From the NCBI GenBank assembly GCA_019119995.1, contig DWVY01000010.1:1-64000 (forward strand): a DNA stretch of 64,000 bases, written 5' to 3'. This document shows positions 1 to 9,300 of this stretch, in pieces; the first letter of the stretch is position 1, and every line of letters begins with the position of its first letter. This DNA is from Candidatus Mediterraneibacter faecavium. Lineage in GTDB: Bacteria > Bacillota > Clostridia > Lachnospirales > Lachnospiraceae. The translations under genes and the position numbers were made by a program. The notes beneath the pieces were generated by a model. The model had not been told where the DNA came from and searched no databases. It worked only from the letters and a program-made list of their open reading frames with translations.

Positions 1-3000
1 CCCTTGGAAGTGATAAAGGCCACTACGCCGCCGCTGCGGACTTTATCCAATGCTTTCGCAAAGAAATAATCGTGGATCAGGAATTTCTGGGCGTTGTAAC
101 GGCTGTCATTGACCTTAAAATCGCCAAACGGCACATTGCCGACAACGACATCAAAGTGGTCATCGGGAAGTTTTGTCTGCTCAAATCCCTCAATAGCAAT
201 GCTGGCTTTCTGGTAAAGCTGCTTTGCAATTCTTCCCGTAAGAGAGTCGATTTCTACACCGTGAAGCGTTGAGCCTGCCATACCATCCGGGATCAGGCCA
301 AAGAAATTGCCGGTACCGCAGGACGGTTCCAAAATCGTACCACCGGAAAATCCCATATGGTCAAGGGCTTCGTACATGGCTTTAATGACAACCGGCGGGG
401 TATAGAACGCTGTCAGAGTGGACTCCATAGCTGCCCGGTATTCTTCCGGGGAGAGGCTGGCATTCAGCTCCTTAAATTCTTCTGCCCAGGCAGCATTGTT
501 CTCATCAAAGGCCATGGATAGGCCGCCCCAGCCAACATAACGGGCAAGAACTTCCTGTTCTTCGGGTGTAGCAAGACGATTTTCCAGTTCCAGCTCATGG
601 AGCAGATGAATGGCTGCCATGTTGTTTCTGAATTTTTCTTTTGCACCGCCGACACCTAAAGTATCTTCCGTAATCCGATAATTGTGCCGGTCAGAAGAAG
701 GCACAGCGGATTTGTCTGTGTGTTCTTCCGGGGAAAGCTCTGGCTGTGGCTGTTCCAAAAGCCTGCGGATATAACTGATTTTTTCCACGCGATTGATCGG
801 GAAACCAACATGGTTCTGGAATGTGATGTCACGCATAGACACATCACCGCTGATTTCTCCCACGCTTTCAATCCGGTATCTGCGGTTGTCGATCACGATT
901 TCCTTACCGATCAGGTCGGAAGAATCCTGTGAAACTCCATCTTGTTCTTTTTCTTCCTGTTCGGCAGTGGGCTGCAATTCAGCAATGAGCTGTCTGCAGA
1001 TCTCTTTTTGTTCTTCATCCTCCAATTCTTCCTGCCACTGCGTCAGCTGTTCCACATAACTTTGCACATGCGCCGGATCAGCTAAATCTGCCTCGATTTT
1101 CTGAATGGCATCCTCTTTGGTTTCTCCAACTTCCAAGGTGTCCTGATACTCATATGGATCAACTTCCTCAATGAAGTCCACCAAACGCCCGGCAAGGCTT
1201 GTATTCTTATCCTCCGGGACACGGAACCAGTCATTTTCGGTTGCCATGATTTCCGCAAAGAGCTTCTCGTCCTCTGGCGTCAGCGTCTTATGCTGTTCCA
1301 GATAGGGAAGGAATACATCTCGTCCCCATTGCAGACTCTCTATTTTCTCACGATAGAAATCCTCGCCCTGTTTCTTCCATTCGGGAATAAATGGACAGTT
1401 GGGGGAAAGGGAGTATTCATAGAAGTTTTTGATATGGGCAATCAGATCGCCCTCGCCATCTCCAATGTCAAAGCGTCCCTCATAGTGAAAATCCTCGCCG
1501 CCGATAGTGGCCGTAATCTCAAAATCGGTCTTGTGATACCATCCAACATGATTTTCTTCCGCCTGTTTTTCCCGGTGCTGCTTCTCGTCCAGAACACCCA
1601 GAAGATAATTGCCAAGGGCAAAGCTCAGATCGGTGTATCGATCCTTCAGTTCCCGGTCATAAAAGGCGGGGTGTTCTGAAAAGCCGATAGAAAATACCAG
1701 ACGATCAGGCTTTGTTTCGGCAGGTGTTTCCTTGTCCTGCATTTCTGTGATGATGACTTTGAGGTGGTCATTGGCAGGATTTTCACGAAGCTTTTCTTCA
1801 AAATCCGTCCGGCTCATTTCTTTCCCGAACAAGGGAAATTCAGGATTTTGAAGGGATACAGCAGTTTCATCAAAGGCAGATACTTCATATTTATCGGCTC
1901 CCAGATACACCATATCTCCCTCGTGATAGAGGTAGCGGACAGGGTGAAGTTCCAGAAGTTCCTGGGAAAAGCGCCATGCATTGCTCCTGCTGTAAACGCT
2001 GACGGTCTGCCTCTGCACTTTCGTCAGAAAATCAAGCAGCTGCTGGACAGTGGCAGGCTCTGAAAGAAGCTGCTCCATCTGTTCGGCAGAAACATCGGCA
2101 AGATCGACACGATCCACTTCTTTGAGCAGATCCTTTTCGTAATGATCCAGATCACGGATAAAATCAGACAGCCGCAAAGAAAGGGTATCTCTCTTATCCG
2201 CAGGCGGAAGGTCACGATGAGCATCAATAAAACGCTGCCTTGCCATTTTCCGCTGTGCATCAATTTCATACTGGGGAGCTTCCACACTTTCCAGGAATTC
2301 AGGATAGTGGTCTTTTTCCTTGGCATTGAAATACCGGTCATTTTGAATCAGTTCCCTGATCCGTTTTTCTACTTTTGACCACGAAAGTACAAGGTCGGGG
2401 TTGGTATAGGAACCATGCTTTTCAATTCCGATCCCTTTACTGTCATGCCATGTCCCGCCCTGTGTCCCATCGGGATAACTGTGCGTACCGCCGCCGGTGC
2501 CGTACTCATTTTTAAGAAAGGCAATGTTGGCTTTCTTATCCTCATGCTTCTGAAATTGCCGGTAGATACGGTACTTGCCATTTTCAAAGCCGCTTCCTCT
2601 TACCAGGACAGAGTCAATATCTTCCTGTGAAACAGAAAAAGCAGAGGATTTTTCGTCCTCTGCTTCTGCAATCTGTTCGATTTGTTCCTCTACGGTAGGA
2701 AGATTGGCTGTGACTTCTTCTTCATTGGCTGTGCTTAGCGGTAGATCAGCTCGTTCAGGATCAGCTCCTCCGCCTGACTGCGAATGTTGTTCATCATTCC
2801 CACCCACTGCATCGGTGCTTTCTCTTTCAGTTCCTCCGTCACGCCCTGCTCGGCTGACAGCTGCTTCGTCAGAAGCTCCAGCCTCTGGAGCGCTGTCTGT
2901 TCCGTCTGGTACAGATGCTCGTTCAGCCTGCCCTGTGTCAGAAGGTTGAGATAGGTCACTCTCTTGTGCTGCTCCAGATAATCCCGGTGCATCAATGCGT

Positions 3001-3926
3001 ATCTGCCAAGCGGAAGTTCTGGCTCTGTCGGTAATGTCAGGTCGGGAATAAGATAATCCCCCTGACGGGTATATGTGATGTTCTCCATGATTATCGCTCC
3101 TTTCGGGTTGTTTTCTGCTTCTATCATACGAAGATTGTGTTTCCTGCGCAAAGGTGCGGGATTGTGTTTTTTCTGCCACCTGCACATCCCGGATCGTTTG
3201 TGAGATTTCCCGGAGTGCCATTTCCGCAATGTCACTTGTTGCAATACCAAGGGCGTTAATAGTGGCAGGGGTATTAAAGTTCACAATGTCCTGAAAATCC
3301 TCACGGTCAAAGTATTCGCCCGTATCCAGACCACAGCGGCTGACCAGCATAAATGCCACACTGTTTACGGCCAGCCGCTGGTACATGACCTCAATATTCA
3401 AATCGTCCAGTTCTTCTAAGAAACTGTCCGCTGTCACATCTTTGAGCTGTGAAAGATAGTCCTGCAGATGATCTTCCACGGCATTTTTCGCTGTTTCCAT
3501 CAGGGCAGAGGCAAGATCGGTACTTTCCAGTTCTCCAAACCTGTCAGAAAGCCGTTCCATCACAGGCTGCTCGTATCGGGTTTCCATCTGCCATATCGGA
3601 ACAGGACGGCTGCCGTAATAACCTTCGTGTGTGTCTGACACATCAAAGTAATATTTCAGGGTATTCCTGCGGCCTTTGGGGTCAAATACCGCAATCCCTT
3701 TGCTGTCTTTATTTACCCAGCGCCGGAACTGTTTGTTCCAGGTTTCAAGCTGTGCCACGGCAACCGCATCCGGGCGCTGGGCAAAGATTAAGAGCTGTTC
3801 GTCAAAGCGGCATTTGTAATTCCGGCAGGCAGCGGCAAGAAAGTTCTGCCATGTCTGCGGGTTCTTGGCTACCGCAATTTCTGTGCGCCGATACAGCTCG
3901 GTAATCAGCTGATACTTTGCAGCCAT
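1..3926 (-). CDS. N-6 DNA methylase / helicase of an integrative element (partial, C-terminus off window)
   Basis: The frame is open without a stop from the ATG at 3926 (AGGTGG site just upstream) to base 1, giving about 1308 visible residues; the rest lies outside the window. The N-terminal 250 residues match the opening of the very large methylase/helicase proteins carried by Clostridia conjugative elements. A low-complexity linker follows. Near residue 1197 is the SAM-binding motif EPSCGTGNF and near 1264 the motif GNVPFG, a variant of the NPPY/F catalytic motif of N6-adenine methylases. A SNF2-type helicase part is expected beyond the window from family knowledge but is not seen. The linker is translated in a second frame as tnpV. 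It probably modifies or protects element DNA during transfer; that is inference. Confidence 0.85.
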   Translation of the reverse strand, partial: MAAKYQLITELYRRTEIAVAKNPQTWQNFLAAACRNYKCRFDEQLLIFAQRPDAVAVAQLETWNKQFRRWVNKDSKGIAVFDPKGRRNTLKYYFDVSDTHEGYYGSRPVPIWQMETRYEQPVMERLSDRFGELESTDLASALMETAKNAVEDHLQDYLSQLKDVTADSFLEELDDLNIEVMYQRLAVNSVAFMLVSRCGLDTGEYFDREDFQDIVNFNTPATINALGIATSDIAEMALREISQTIRDVQVAEKTQSRTFAQETQSSYDRSRKQPERSDNHGEHHIYPSGGLSYSRPDITDRARTSAWQIRIDAPGLSGAAQESDLSQPSDTGQAERASVPDGTDSAPEAGASDEAAVSRAGRDGGTERESTDAVGGNDEQHSQSGGGADPERADLPLSTANEEEVTANLPTVEEQIEQIAEAEDEKSSAFSVSQEDIDSVLVRGSGFENGKYRIYRQFQKHEDKKANIAFLKNEYGTGGGTHSYPDGTQGGTWHDSKGIGIEKHGSYTNPDLVLSWSKVEKRIRELIQNDRYFNAKEKDHYPEFLESVEAPQYEIDAQRKMARQRFIDAHRDLPPADKRDTLSLRLSDFIRDLDHYEKDLLKEVDRVDLADVSAEQMEQLLSEPATVQQLLDFLTKVQRQTVSVYSRSNAWRFSQELLELHPVRYLYHEGDMVYLGADKYEVSAFDETAVSLQNPEFPLFGKEMSRTDFEEKLRENPANDHLKVIITEMQDKETPAETKPDRLVFSIGFSEHPAFYDRELKDRYTDLSFALGNYLLGVLDEKQHREKQAEENHVGWYHKTDFEITATIGGEDFHYEGRFDIGDGEGDLIAHIKNFYEYSLSPNCPFIPEWKKQGEDFYREKIESLQWGRDVFLPYLEQHKTLTPEDEKLFAEIMATENDWFRVPEDKNTSLAGRLVDFIEEVDPYEYQDTLEVGETKEDAIQKIEADLADPAHVQSYVEQLTQWQEELEDEEQKEICRQLIAELQPTAEQEEKEQDGVSQDSSDLIGKEIVIDNRRYRIESVGEISGDVSMRDITFQNHVGFPINRVEKISYIRRLLEQPQPELSPEEHTDKSAVPSSDRHNYRITEDTLGVGGAKEKFRNNMAAIHLLHELELENRLATPEEQEVLARYVGWGGLSMAFDENNAAWAEEFKELNASLSPEEYRAAMESTLTAFYTPPVVIKAMYEALDHMGFSGGTILEPSCGTGNFFGLIPDGMAGSTLHGVEIDSLTGRIAKQLYQKASIAIEGFEQTKLPDDHFDVVVGNVPFGDFKVNDSRYNAQKFLIHDYFFAKALDKVRSGGVVAFITSK
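2735..3088 (-). CDS. tnpV: TnpV-like protein nested in the methylase/helicase gene
   Basis: A 117-residue protein starts at an ATG preceded by AAAGGAGCG and lies wholly inside the larger gene in a different frame of the same strand (offset 838 bases from the large start, 1 modulo 3). The opening MENITYTRQGDYLIPDL and the ending QAEELILNELIYR match the TnpV family of transposon-encoded proteins, whose function is unknown. Both frames are open across the overlap, and the large protein shows a Gly/Ser/Ala/Asp-rich linker there, as expected when a second frame dictates the sequence. An upstream in-frame extension to 3250 is possible but has no good ribosome site. I am confident in the family, not in a role. 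Confidence 0.75.
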   Translation of the reverse strand: MENITYTRQGDYLIPDLTLPTEPELPLGRYALMHRDYLEQHKRVTYLNLLTQGRLNEHLYQTEQTALQRLELLTKQLSAEQGVTEELKEKAPMQWVGMMNNIRSQAEELILNELIYR

Positions 3927-3941
3927 TTCATTTCCACCTCC

Positions 3942-4166
3942 TTATTGATTTTCAGGATTATTCCTTGTCCTCTCCGTCAAAAAGGAAATCACCCTGTTTG
4001 CTTTTATGCTTTTCTGCAATTCATTGATGAGCGCAATATCCGCCACGGTAATGCCCTGGATAGAGAGAATATCGTCCATCGTCATGGCGGAGATTGCTTT
4101 TTCATCGGTAAAACCAGCGTCCAGAATCTTATTGATGACTTTGACCGCTTTCTGGTTGATCGCCAT
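3942..4166 (-). CDS. Small conserved element protein, function unknown
   Basis: A 74-residue protein begins at an ATG eight bases after AGGAGG and ends 15 bp before the methylase/helicase start, so it is probably cotranscribed and translated just ahead of it. The sequence is helical and charged, with a central stretch (MTMDDILSIQGITVADIAL) that resembles a small helix-turn-helix or helix-hairpin-helix fold. Similar short genes sit at this place in related conjugative elements, but I cannot assign a function. No membrane segment, Cys motif or signal peptide is visible. Confidence 0.7.
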   Translation of the reverse strand: MAINQKAVKVINKILDAGFTDEKAISAMTMDDILSIQGITVADIALINELQKSIKANRVISFLTERTRNNPENQ

Positions 4167-4178
4167 TATCTATCCTCC

Positions 4179-4871
4179 TTATCGTTCATATTCTTTATGC
4201 CTGACAGTTTTATGCGGTGGTTCCTGGGGTTTGGGTTCATAAGTGTGGCCGTTTCTTTCCATACGCTCGGCAAATTCACAAATGTGATAGATATTTCCGC
4301 CGATCTCTGTATGGTATTCATCAATAAAGCGGCAGGAACGTTCCGCAGTTTCGCCCCATGATAAATGAAGAATAATTATCCCGCCGTCAGGAATACGGAA
4401 CAATTCTTTGTAATGCGGATCAATAAACCGAATCCCTTGTGCTGCTTTCTCCATATGTCTGTCCAGCCATTCTTTCACATAACAGTAACAATAGAAGTTA
4501 TAGTCACCCTTTGTCGGATTGCACCGGAATAAAAAGGCATGTTTCTCCGTGTCCGTCCGAAACCCATATTCTGTGCAGTAATTTCCCTGTAAAGCACTGG
4601 AAGGATAGCTCTTTGCGAAAGCCTTCATATCATATCGGTTATGCAATAATCCGTGATTTTCCCGCAGGGTATTCACTACTTCATCAAGCTCATTCTTGAA
4701 TTCTTCTGATTTCCATTGCGGTCTGGTATCAAACCATGTGGTATAGAAACCATATCCAGAGTCAGCAAAATCGCCCCGCAAATGGCCAATATTGCCAGTC
4801 TGTCCGCTGATTTGAGAACTCTGTGAATACACATAATTTTGTTCAGCCGCAGTTAATGGTCTGATTTCCAT
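4179..4871 (-). CDS. Conserved conjugative-element protein, function unknown
   Basis: This is a 230-residue soluble protein, rich in Tyr, Phe and Cys, with no signal peptide or membrane segment. The opening MEIRPLTAAEQNYVYSQS and the later GIRFIDPHYKELFRIPDGG are blocks I recognise as conserved in proteins at the same position in Lachnospiraceae conjugative elements, usually left as hypothetical. It starts one base after the stop of the upstream gene (4873), indicating translational coupling, and 12 bp separate its stop from the next gene. No catalytic motif is evident, so no function is offered. Confidence 0.7.
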   Translation of the reverse strand: MEIRPLTAAEQNYVYSQSSQISGQTGNIGHLRGDFADSGYGFYTTWFDTRPQWKSEEFKNELDEVVNTLRENHGLLHNRYDMKAFAKSYPSSALQGNYCTEYGFRTDTEKHAFLFRCNPTKGDYNFYCYCYVKEWLDRHMEKAAQGIRFIDPHYKELFRIPDGGIIILHLSWGETAERSCRFIDEYHTEIGGNIYHICEFAERMERNGHTYEPKPQEPPHKTVRHKEYER

Positions 4872-4872
4872 A

Positions 4873-5616
4873 TCAACGTTCCTCCCGGCTGTGTTTCGCT
4901 TTCTGATCTTTCTGGATGGTTTTCAAGGCATCCTTGGCCCATTGGGGCATACGCTCCGGCTTGATCTCACCAAGGACATCATACCGTTCCCAGCGGCTAT
5001 GCTCGCCGGTAGCAAGGCAGGTACCAAAGACTGCCTGACCTCTGCCGCCGGTGGCACCGTTTCCGCCTTCCGCAAGTACAAGCTGGTAAGCAGCGTGCTG
5101 ATATTCATATCGCTTTGGTTCTGCATTGATCACAACCACCTTGCCCACAATGCTTTTATTCCTCATGTCAGGGATACAGTCAGCGACTGTAAAGGGGGTA
5201 GGGTCAAACTTGAATTTTTCCTGTTCGGCTCGTGTCTGTTCGATCTGTGTCTGCACACGGTCACAAAAAAGCTGCATGGCTTCCAGATAATCCTCTGTGC
5301 CTACGGCTTCTGTTGGCCAGGGTGCGGAAAACGGATTATTGTAATCACAGTAGCAGACTACATAGGGATGTTCCGCCCGCTTATCGACACAGAAAACAAC
5401 TTCTTTCTTTCCGATGTGGATACTCTGTTCCACAGCATAGTTGCCGATCATCCTTTTCTCGTCATTCATCAGCATCATCCTTTCTTTGTTTTTCCTGTTC
5501 TGCTCGTCTAAGATTTTTCGGATACAGACATCGCAGAAAATCATTGACCTGTCCTTATATCGGGGATAGGGGCAGGTCGTACAGTCATATTTCTTCTTTT
5601 TACCGTTCACGGTCAT
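4873..5616 (-). CDS. Element protein with N-terminal CxxC pairs and a conserved C-terminal domain
   Basis: The 247-residue product has two parts. Residues 1-45 hold two Cys pairs (CTTCPYPR and FCDVCIRK), likely a small zinc ribbon. The remainder, starting MNDEKRMIGNY, is a domain known only as a conserved hypothetical of these elements. The chosen ATG overlaps the stop of the upstream gene by 17 bases. An internal ATG at MNDEKR has a better AGGA site, so the two parts may also be made separately. The opening of the second part resembles the product of the gene just upstream (5600-5875), suggesting duplication. Function unknown. Confidence 0.6.
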   Translation of the reverse strand: MTVNGKKKKYDCTTCPYPRYKDRSMIFCDVCIRKILDEQNRKNKERMMLMNDEKRMIGNYAVEQSIHIGKKEVVFCVDKRAEHPYVVCYCDYNNPFSAPWPTEAVGTEDYLEAMQLFCDRVQTQIEQTRAEQEKFKFDPTPFTVADCIPDMRNKSIVGKVVVINAEPKRYEYQHAAYQLVLAEGGNGATGGRGQAVFGTCLATGEHSRWERYDVLGEIKPERMPQWAKDALKTIQKDQKAKHSREER

Positions 5617-5875
5617 CACTGCTTTTCTGCTTTGGGGAAGAAGGGTTGTTGTAAGGCAGACGGCATTCCGTCTGATACCGCTCATTCAGTTTCTCCCTCG
5701 CCGCAGAAAGTTCATTGACATAGCAGCCCCAGAAATAATCCGTTCCGTTTTTGCAATACCAGCAGACATAAGGGTTCGGGGCTTTCGGGTTATGACCGAT
5801 CACCAATTCCGTACTCCCGATAGTACAGCTTTCTATAATCTCATAACCGGCATTGATGCGCTTTTCTTCATTCAT
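5600..5875 (-). CDS. Small element protein, paralogue of the next gene's domain
   Basis: A 91-residue protein beginning MNEEKRINAGYEIIESCTIG. It shares its first 50 residues in pattern with the second domain of the downstream gene (MNDEKRMIGNYAVEQSIHIG): both have the IG(S/K)xE(L/V)V strand and a P(Y/H)xVxxYC motif. Its 3' end overlaps the downstream start by 17 bases. The C-terminal third is polar and probably disordered. It is a conserved hypothetical of conjugative elements and no enzymatic signature is visible. Confidence 0.6.
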   Translation of the reverse strand: MNEEKRINAGYEIIESCTIGSTELVIGHNPKAPNPYVCWYCKNGTDYFWGCYVNELSAAREKLNERYQTECRLPYNNPSSPKQKSSDDRER

Positions 5876-5884
5876 AGGCAGACC

Positions 5885-6190
5885 TCATGATTCTTTCGCA
5901 TAGTTGCGATAGTCTTTTTCTCCTTTGGCCCGGACACGGCGCACATGGCTGTTGCCCGCAAGCTCCGGGTGCTTTGCCTGAAGTTTTCTCCGTATCCTGC
6001 ATACGCTCTCAAAACTCGGTAAGCCAAGATATTTGTACTGGGTCATGACCTCAGCCAGAGGCATTGCCCCGGCACCTTTCAGATAGGCATTGCACACCTT
6101 CAAGTAGAGCAGCATATCATCATCCCTGGTTTCCTCGTCTTTTTTCAGGATGGCTTTGATCTTGCCCTCCATGGTTTTCAGATTTTCCAT
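5885..6190 (-). CDS. Small helical element protein, possibly DNA-binding
   Basis: The 101-residue product is basic and helical, with no membrane segment. The region LPSFESVCRIRRKLQAKHPEL near residues 60-80 has the look of a recognition helix followed by a basic tail (HVRRVRAKGEKDYRNYAKES). The gene lies 9 bp upstream of the next gene in the same direction and just past the terminator that closes the adhesin operon, so it probably heads the run of small genes leading to the methylase/helicase. DNA binding is inferred from composition only. Confidence 0.6.
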   Translation of the reverse strand: MENLKTMEGKIKAILKKDEETRDDDMLLYLKVCNAYLKGAGAMPLAEVMTQYKYLGLPSFESVCRIRRKLQAKHPELAGNSHVRRVRAKGEKDYRNYAKES

Positions 6191-6211
6191 TGAATACCTC
6201 CATAAAGGAAA

Positions 6212-6234
6212 GGGGCGGCATGTTTTGCCGCCCC
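6212..6234 (-). terminator. Stem-loop downstream of the adhesin and its small partner
   Basis: A perfect 9-bp GC-rich stem (GGGGCGGCA/TGCCGCCCC) with a 5-base loop lies just past the stop of the 30-residue gene. On the minus strand it is followed by TTTCCTTT, a modest U-rich tract, so termination may be incomplete. Confidence 0.6.
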
Positions 6235-6241
6235 TCCACGA

Positions 6242-6334
6242 TCACTTCTTATTTCTGTGGCGGATGTTCAGCCATATGGCTCCGCCTGCAATGAACACAA
6301 CAAGTGCGATTGCAAGGATTGTTTTTACATCCAT
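6242..6334 (-). CDS. 30-residue single-pass membrane peptide
   Basis: A short gene starts at an ATG preceded by GGAGGATTAAAGC and encodes MDVKTILAIALVVFIAGGAI followed by WLNIRHRNKK. That is one membrane helix with a basic cytoplasmic tail. It begins 4 bases after the stop of the adhesin gene and ends just before a stem-loop, so it is the last gene of that transcript. Comparable tiny genes follow SpaA-type surface proteins in related elements. It could assist the adhesin or act as a small membrane regulator; neither is shown by the sequence. Confidence 0.6.
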   Translation of the reverse strand: MDVKTILAIALVVFIAGGAIWLNIRHRNKK

Positions 6335-6337
6335 GCT

Positions 6338-9300
6338 TTAATCCTCCTTTTTCTTTTTATTCTTAAAGCCAACAAAACCTAAGACACCGGCACCAAGCAC
6401 GGAAACCGCCGCCAGCCCGATCCAAAGAGCAGGATTGAAGTCGTCTCCTGTTTTTGGTGTTTCTCTCAGTTCGTTGTGCATTTCTACGGTAGCTGTTTCA
6501 TCTACCTTGATGGTTACCTGCTTGTCGGCAGGCAGGATATATCCAGAAGAAACACTGTCGCTGACCTCAGATACCGTGTATTCGCCAATTCGCAGACCTT
6601 CAATGAAGATCTCACCGTTTTTATCGGTCTTAAAGGTCTGGTCATATCCGTTTGTTCCTGTCACACGGAAGGAGAAGCCCTCTACCTTTTTGTCAGAAGA
6701 AGTTTTTACGATCTTCAGAGAGCCTTTCTGCGCTGCATTGATAAATCCAACACCTGCTTCATTTTCAACCGTATAGACCTTTCCATCTTCCTCAATGGAC
6801 ACCGGATAAACATTCTCATCAAGCAGGAATCCTTCGGGCGCTGTCTTTTCACGGACAAGATATTTTCCATAGCGAAGGTCGCTCATCTGGTAAACACCAT
6901 CGCCCAGTTCGCCCATTTCTCCCAGCAGTTCATCGCCGTCATCCAGTTTTTCGTCACCGTTTTTATCTGCATAGACTTCAAAAACAGCACCGGTCAGCTT
7001 ATTGTCAGGATAATCTTCATCCACCTTTGTCAGCTCGATGCTGCCGGTAATAAACGCATTGACCAGTTCAATTTCCACAACCTCGTCTACCTTGCTGATG
7101 GTTACAGGAATTTCTTCATCGGAGAGTACATAACCCGTCGGGCTTTCAATCTCACGGATGATCCAGTTTCCATATGGCACTTTAGCAAAAGAAAAACTAC
7201 CGTCATCTTCCGATGTGGTAGTTGCAATCGCTGTTTCGGTTGTAAATTCCTCGGTGCCGGTCTTAAAGATACCGATAAGCGCACCGCCTAAAGCATTTCC
7301 ATCCTCATCGGATTTCTTTCCACTGACAGCTCCATAGATCAGATCATTTTCAATGGCTTCGCCCTCATTGGCAGTAATGGAAACGACAGCGGTTTCCTGA
7401 CCGGCATACTCAAAGACAAACGGGTATTTGGTTTCATTTTTCAGATAGGCCGCATTGGTACTGATTTCCTGCACATAATAGCTGCCCATCGGCAGGTCGC
7501 TGACTGCCTTACCGTGTCCATTCTCATCAAGGGTAATCACCTCGATCAGACCGTCAGCCGGAATAGTCGTTCCATTAGCGGCGGTCAGTTCCTCGGCTGC
7601 ATAAAGCCCAAAGGAAACATCAAAGATCTCGCCGTTGTTTCCAACGCCATAATCCTCATCGACTTCAAGGCTCTTGGTCAGGTCAATTTCAACTTTCTGC
7701 CTTTTGTTGTAGAAGCTGGTGGAAGTTTCTGTCACCGCTACTTCCTGACCGGCATAGATAAGCTTAACCGAGTGAATTTCTTCATTGAGAACCATGCCAT
7801 ACGGAGCCGTGATTTCCTTTACTTCATAGTTGCCCAGATACAGTTCCTTGCTGGTTGCCGTCCCGTCTGCACCTGTGGTAATGGTATCCACAACCTCGCC
7901 CTTAGAAGCCCGAAGGGTACCATCCAGCGTATAGATGTCCTCGGCTGCGGTGATCTCATATACCGCACCTTCCAGGCTGCCGACTGCAAAAACAGGCTGA
8001 TACATTCCTCCTGCTTCCGTAACAGAGCTGAACACTTCGCCGGACTTGGAAACGGTAATGGTTCCTTTCTGGGCTACGTTTTCCCTTACCACCTCAATGA
8101 CGGTAATGCCGCTTTCCTCAGAAGAATCCTCCTGTACCACATCGAAATAGACGGGTTCAGAGTTCAGAACATAGCCGTATGGAGCCTGTACTTCAACCAG
8201 GGAATATCCGGTTCCATACTCCAGTGTCTGCGGAGTGATCAATTCGCCGTCTACCGTAGTATAGAATGTGTCAATGGTTGTGACTTCCGGGTAAGTGAAA
8301 GTCATCGTTACCAGCTCGCCGTTCGGGTCATAGATCTGGAAACCGGCACCGGCATACGGGATGGTGTTGCCTGTTTCAGCGTCTTTCTTCACGATCTTGA
8401 TATAGCTTTCAAAGTTGGCATTGTTGATGAGATAACGGTAAGTCTGTCCATCCGAATTGATAAACACATCAAACGGTTTCATCAGTTCACGGCCTTCCCA
8501 GCCGGATGTCTGCTTGACCGTATAGATCCCGTAGGGCAAGTCCTTTGTCTGGGCAAAACCATTCTCGTCACAAGTCAGAAGATCACGCTCACTGTCTTTG
8601 GCGTCTGCATAGCTGTTTGCCGATTTCAAATAGACTTCAAATACTGCGCCTTCTTCGGGTGTTTCAATCTGGGTTTCTCCGTCATCGGTGTGTTTGATGA
8701 TCGCAATCTTTCCCTTGATTACCTGTTCATTCACATCGTTGGCGGTGCTGTTCAGCTCTACGGTATAAAGCTCCGGCTCTGCCCCTACATGATGGATGGT
8801 TTCATCGAGCAGATAGCCTTCCGATGGGCTGATCTCACGGATACTCCAGTCATTGCCGCACACATAATAGTCTGTGGTAAACTGTCCGTTTCCGTCTGTG
8901 GTGTAAGTGTCGATCAGCTCCTCGCCCTTATAGATGCCATAAACTGCACCGGCAAGGGAAGCATCCCCCTGGGGTGTCCCGGTTTCAGCGTCTGTCTTTG
9001 TGACAGTTACATTGAATTTTTTGAGGATGTTGGTAAAGCTGCGCTCTGTGACCTTATTCCATTCCACCGGAGCGGTCTGGCTTGCCGGAACCACATAGCG
9101 GATGGCGGTATCTACTTCCTCAAGGACATACGGGGTATTGCCGCTGATCAGGATATTTTCAAACTTTGCCACACCCTCGGCATCGGTCACAGCATACTCA
9201 TCTACCGGTAAACCGCTTAATGATGTTCCGTAAAGGTGGAACGTCACGCCCTCAACCAGACTGTCCTCTGAAGTTTTTACAACCTCAAGGCTTCCTCTTT

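Noticed and set aside
2735-3926. Possible break of the methylase/helicase gene by tnpV
   Set aside because: Codon positions at about 140, 515, 2690 and 3926 are all in the same frame and no stop is found between, so the gene is intact and tnpV is nested.
7514-9211. A 565-codon open frame on the plus strand across the adhesin gene
   Set aside because: It is antisense to the repeat-rich adhesin, has no ribosome site or recognisable domain, and its Cys/Phe/Ile-rich composition is that of a shadow frame.
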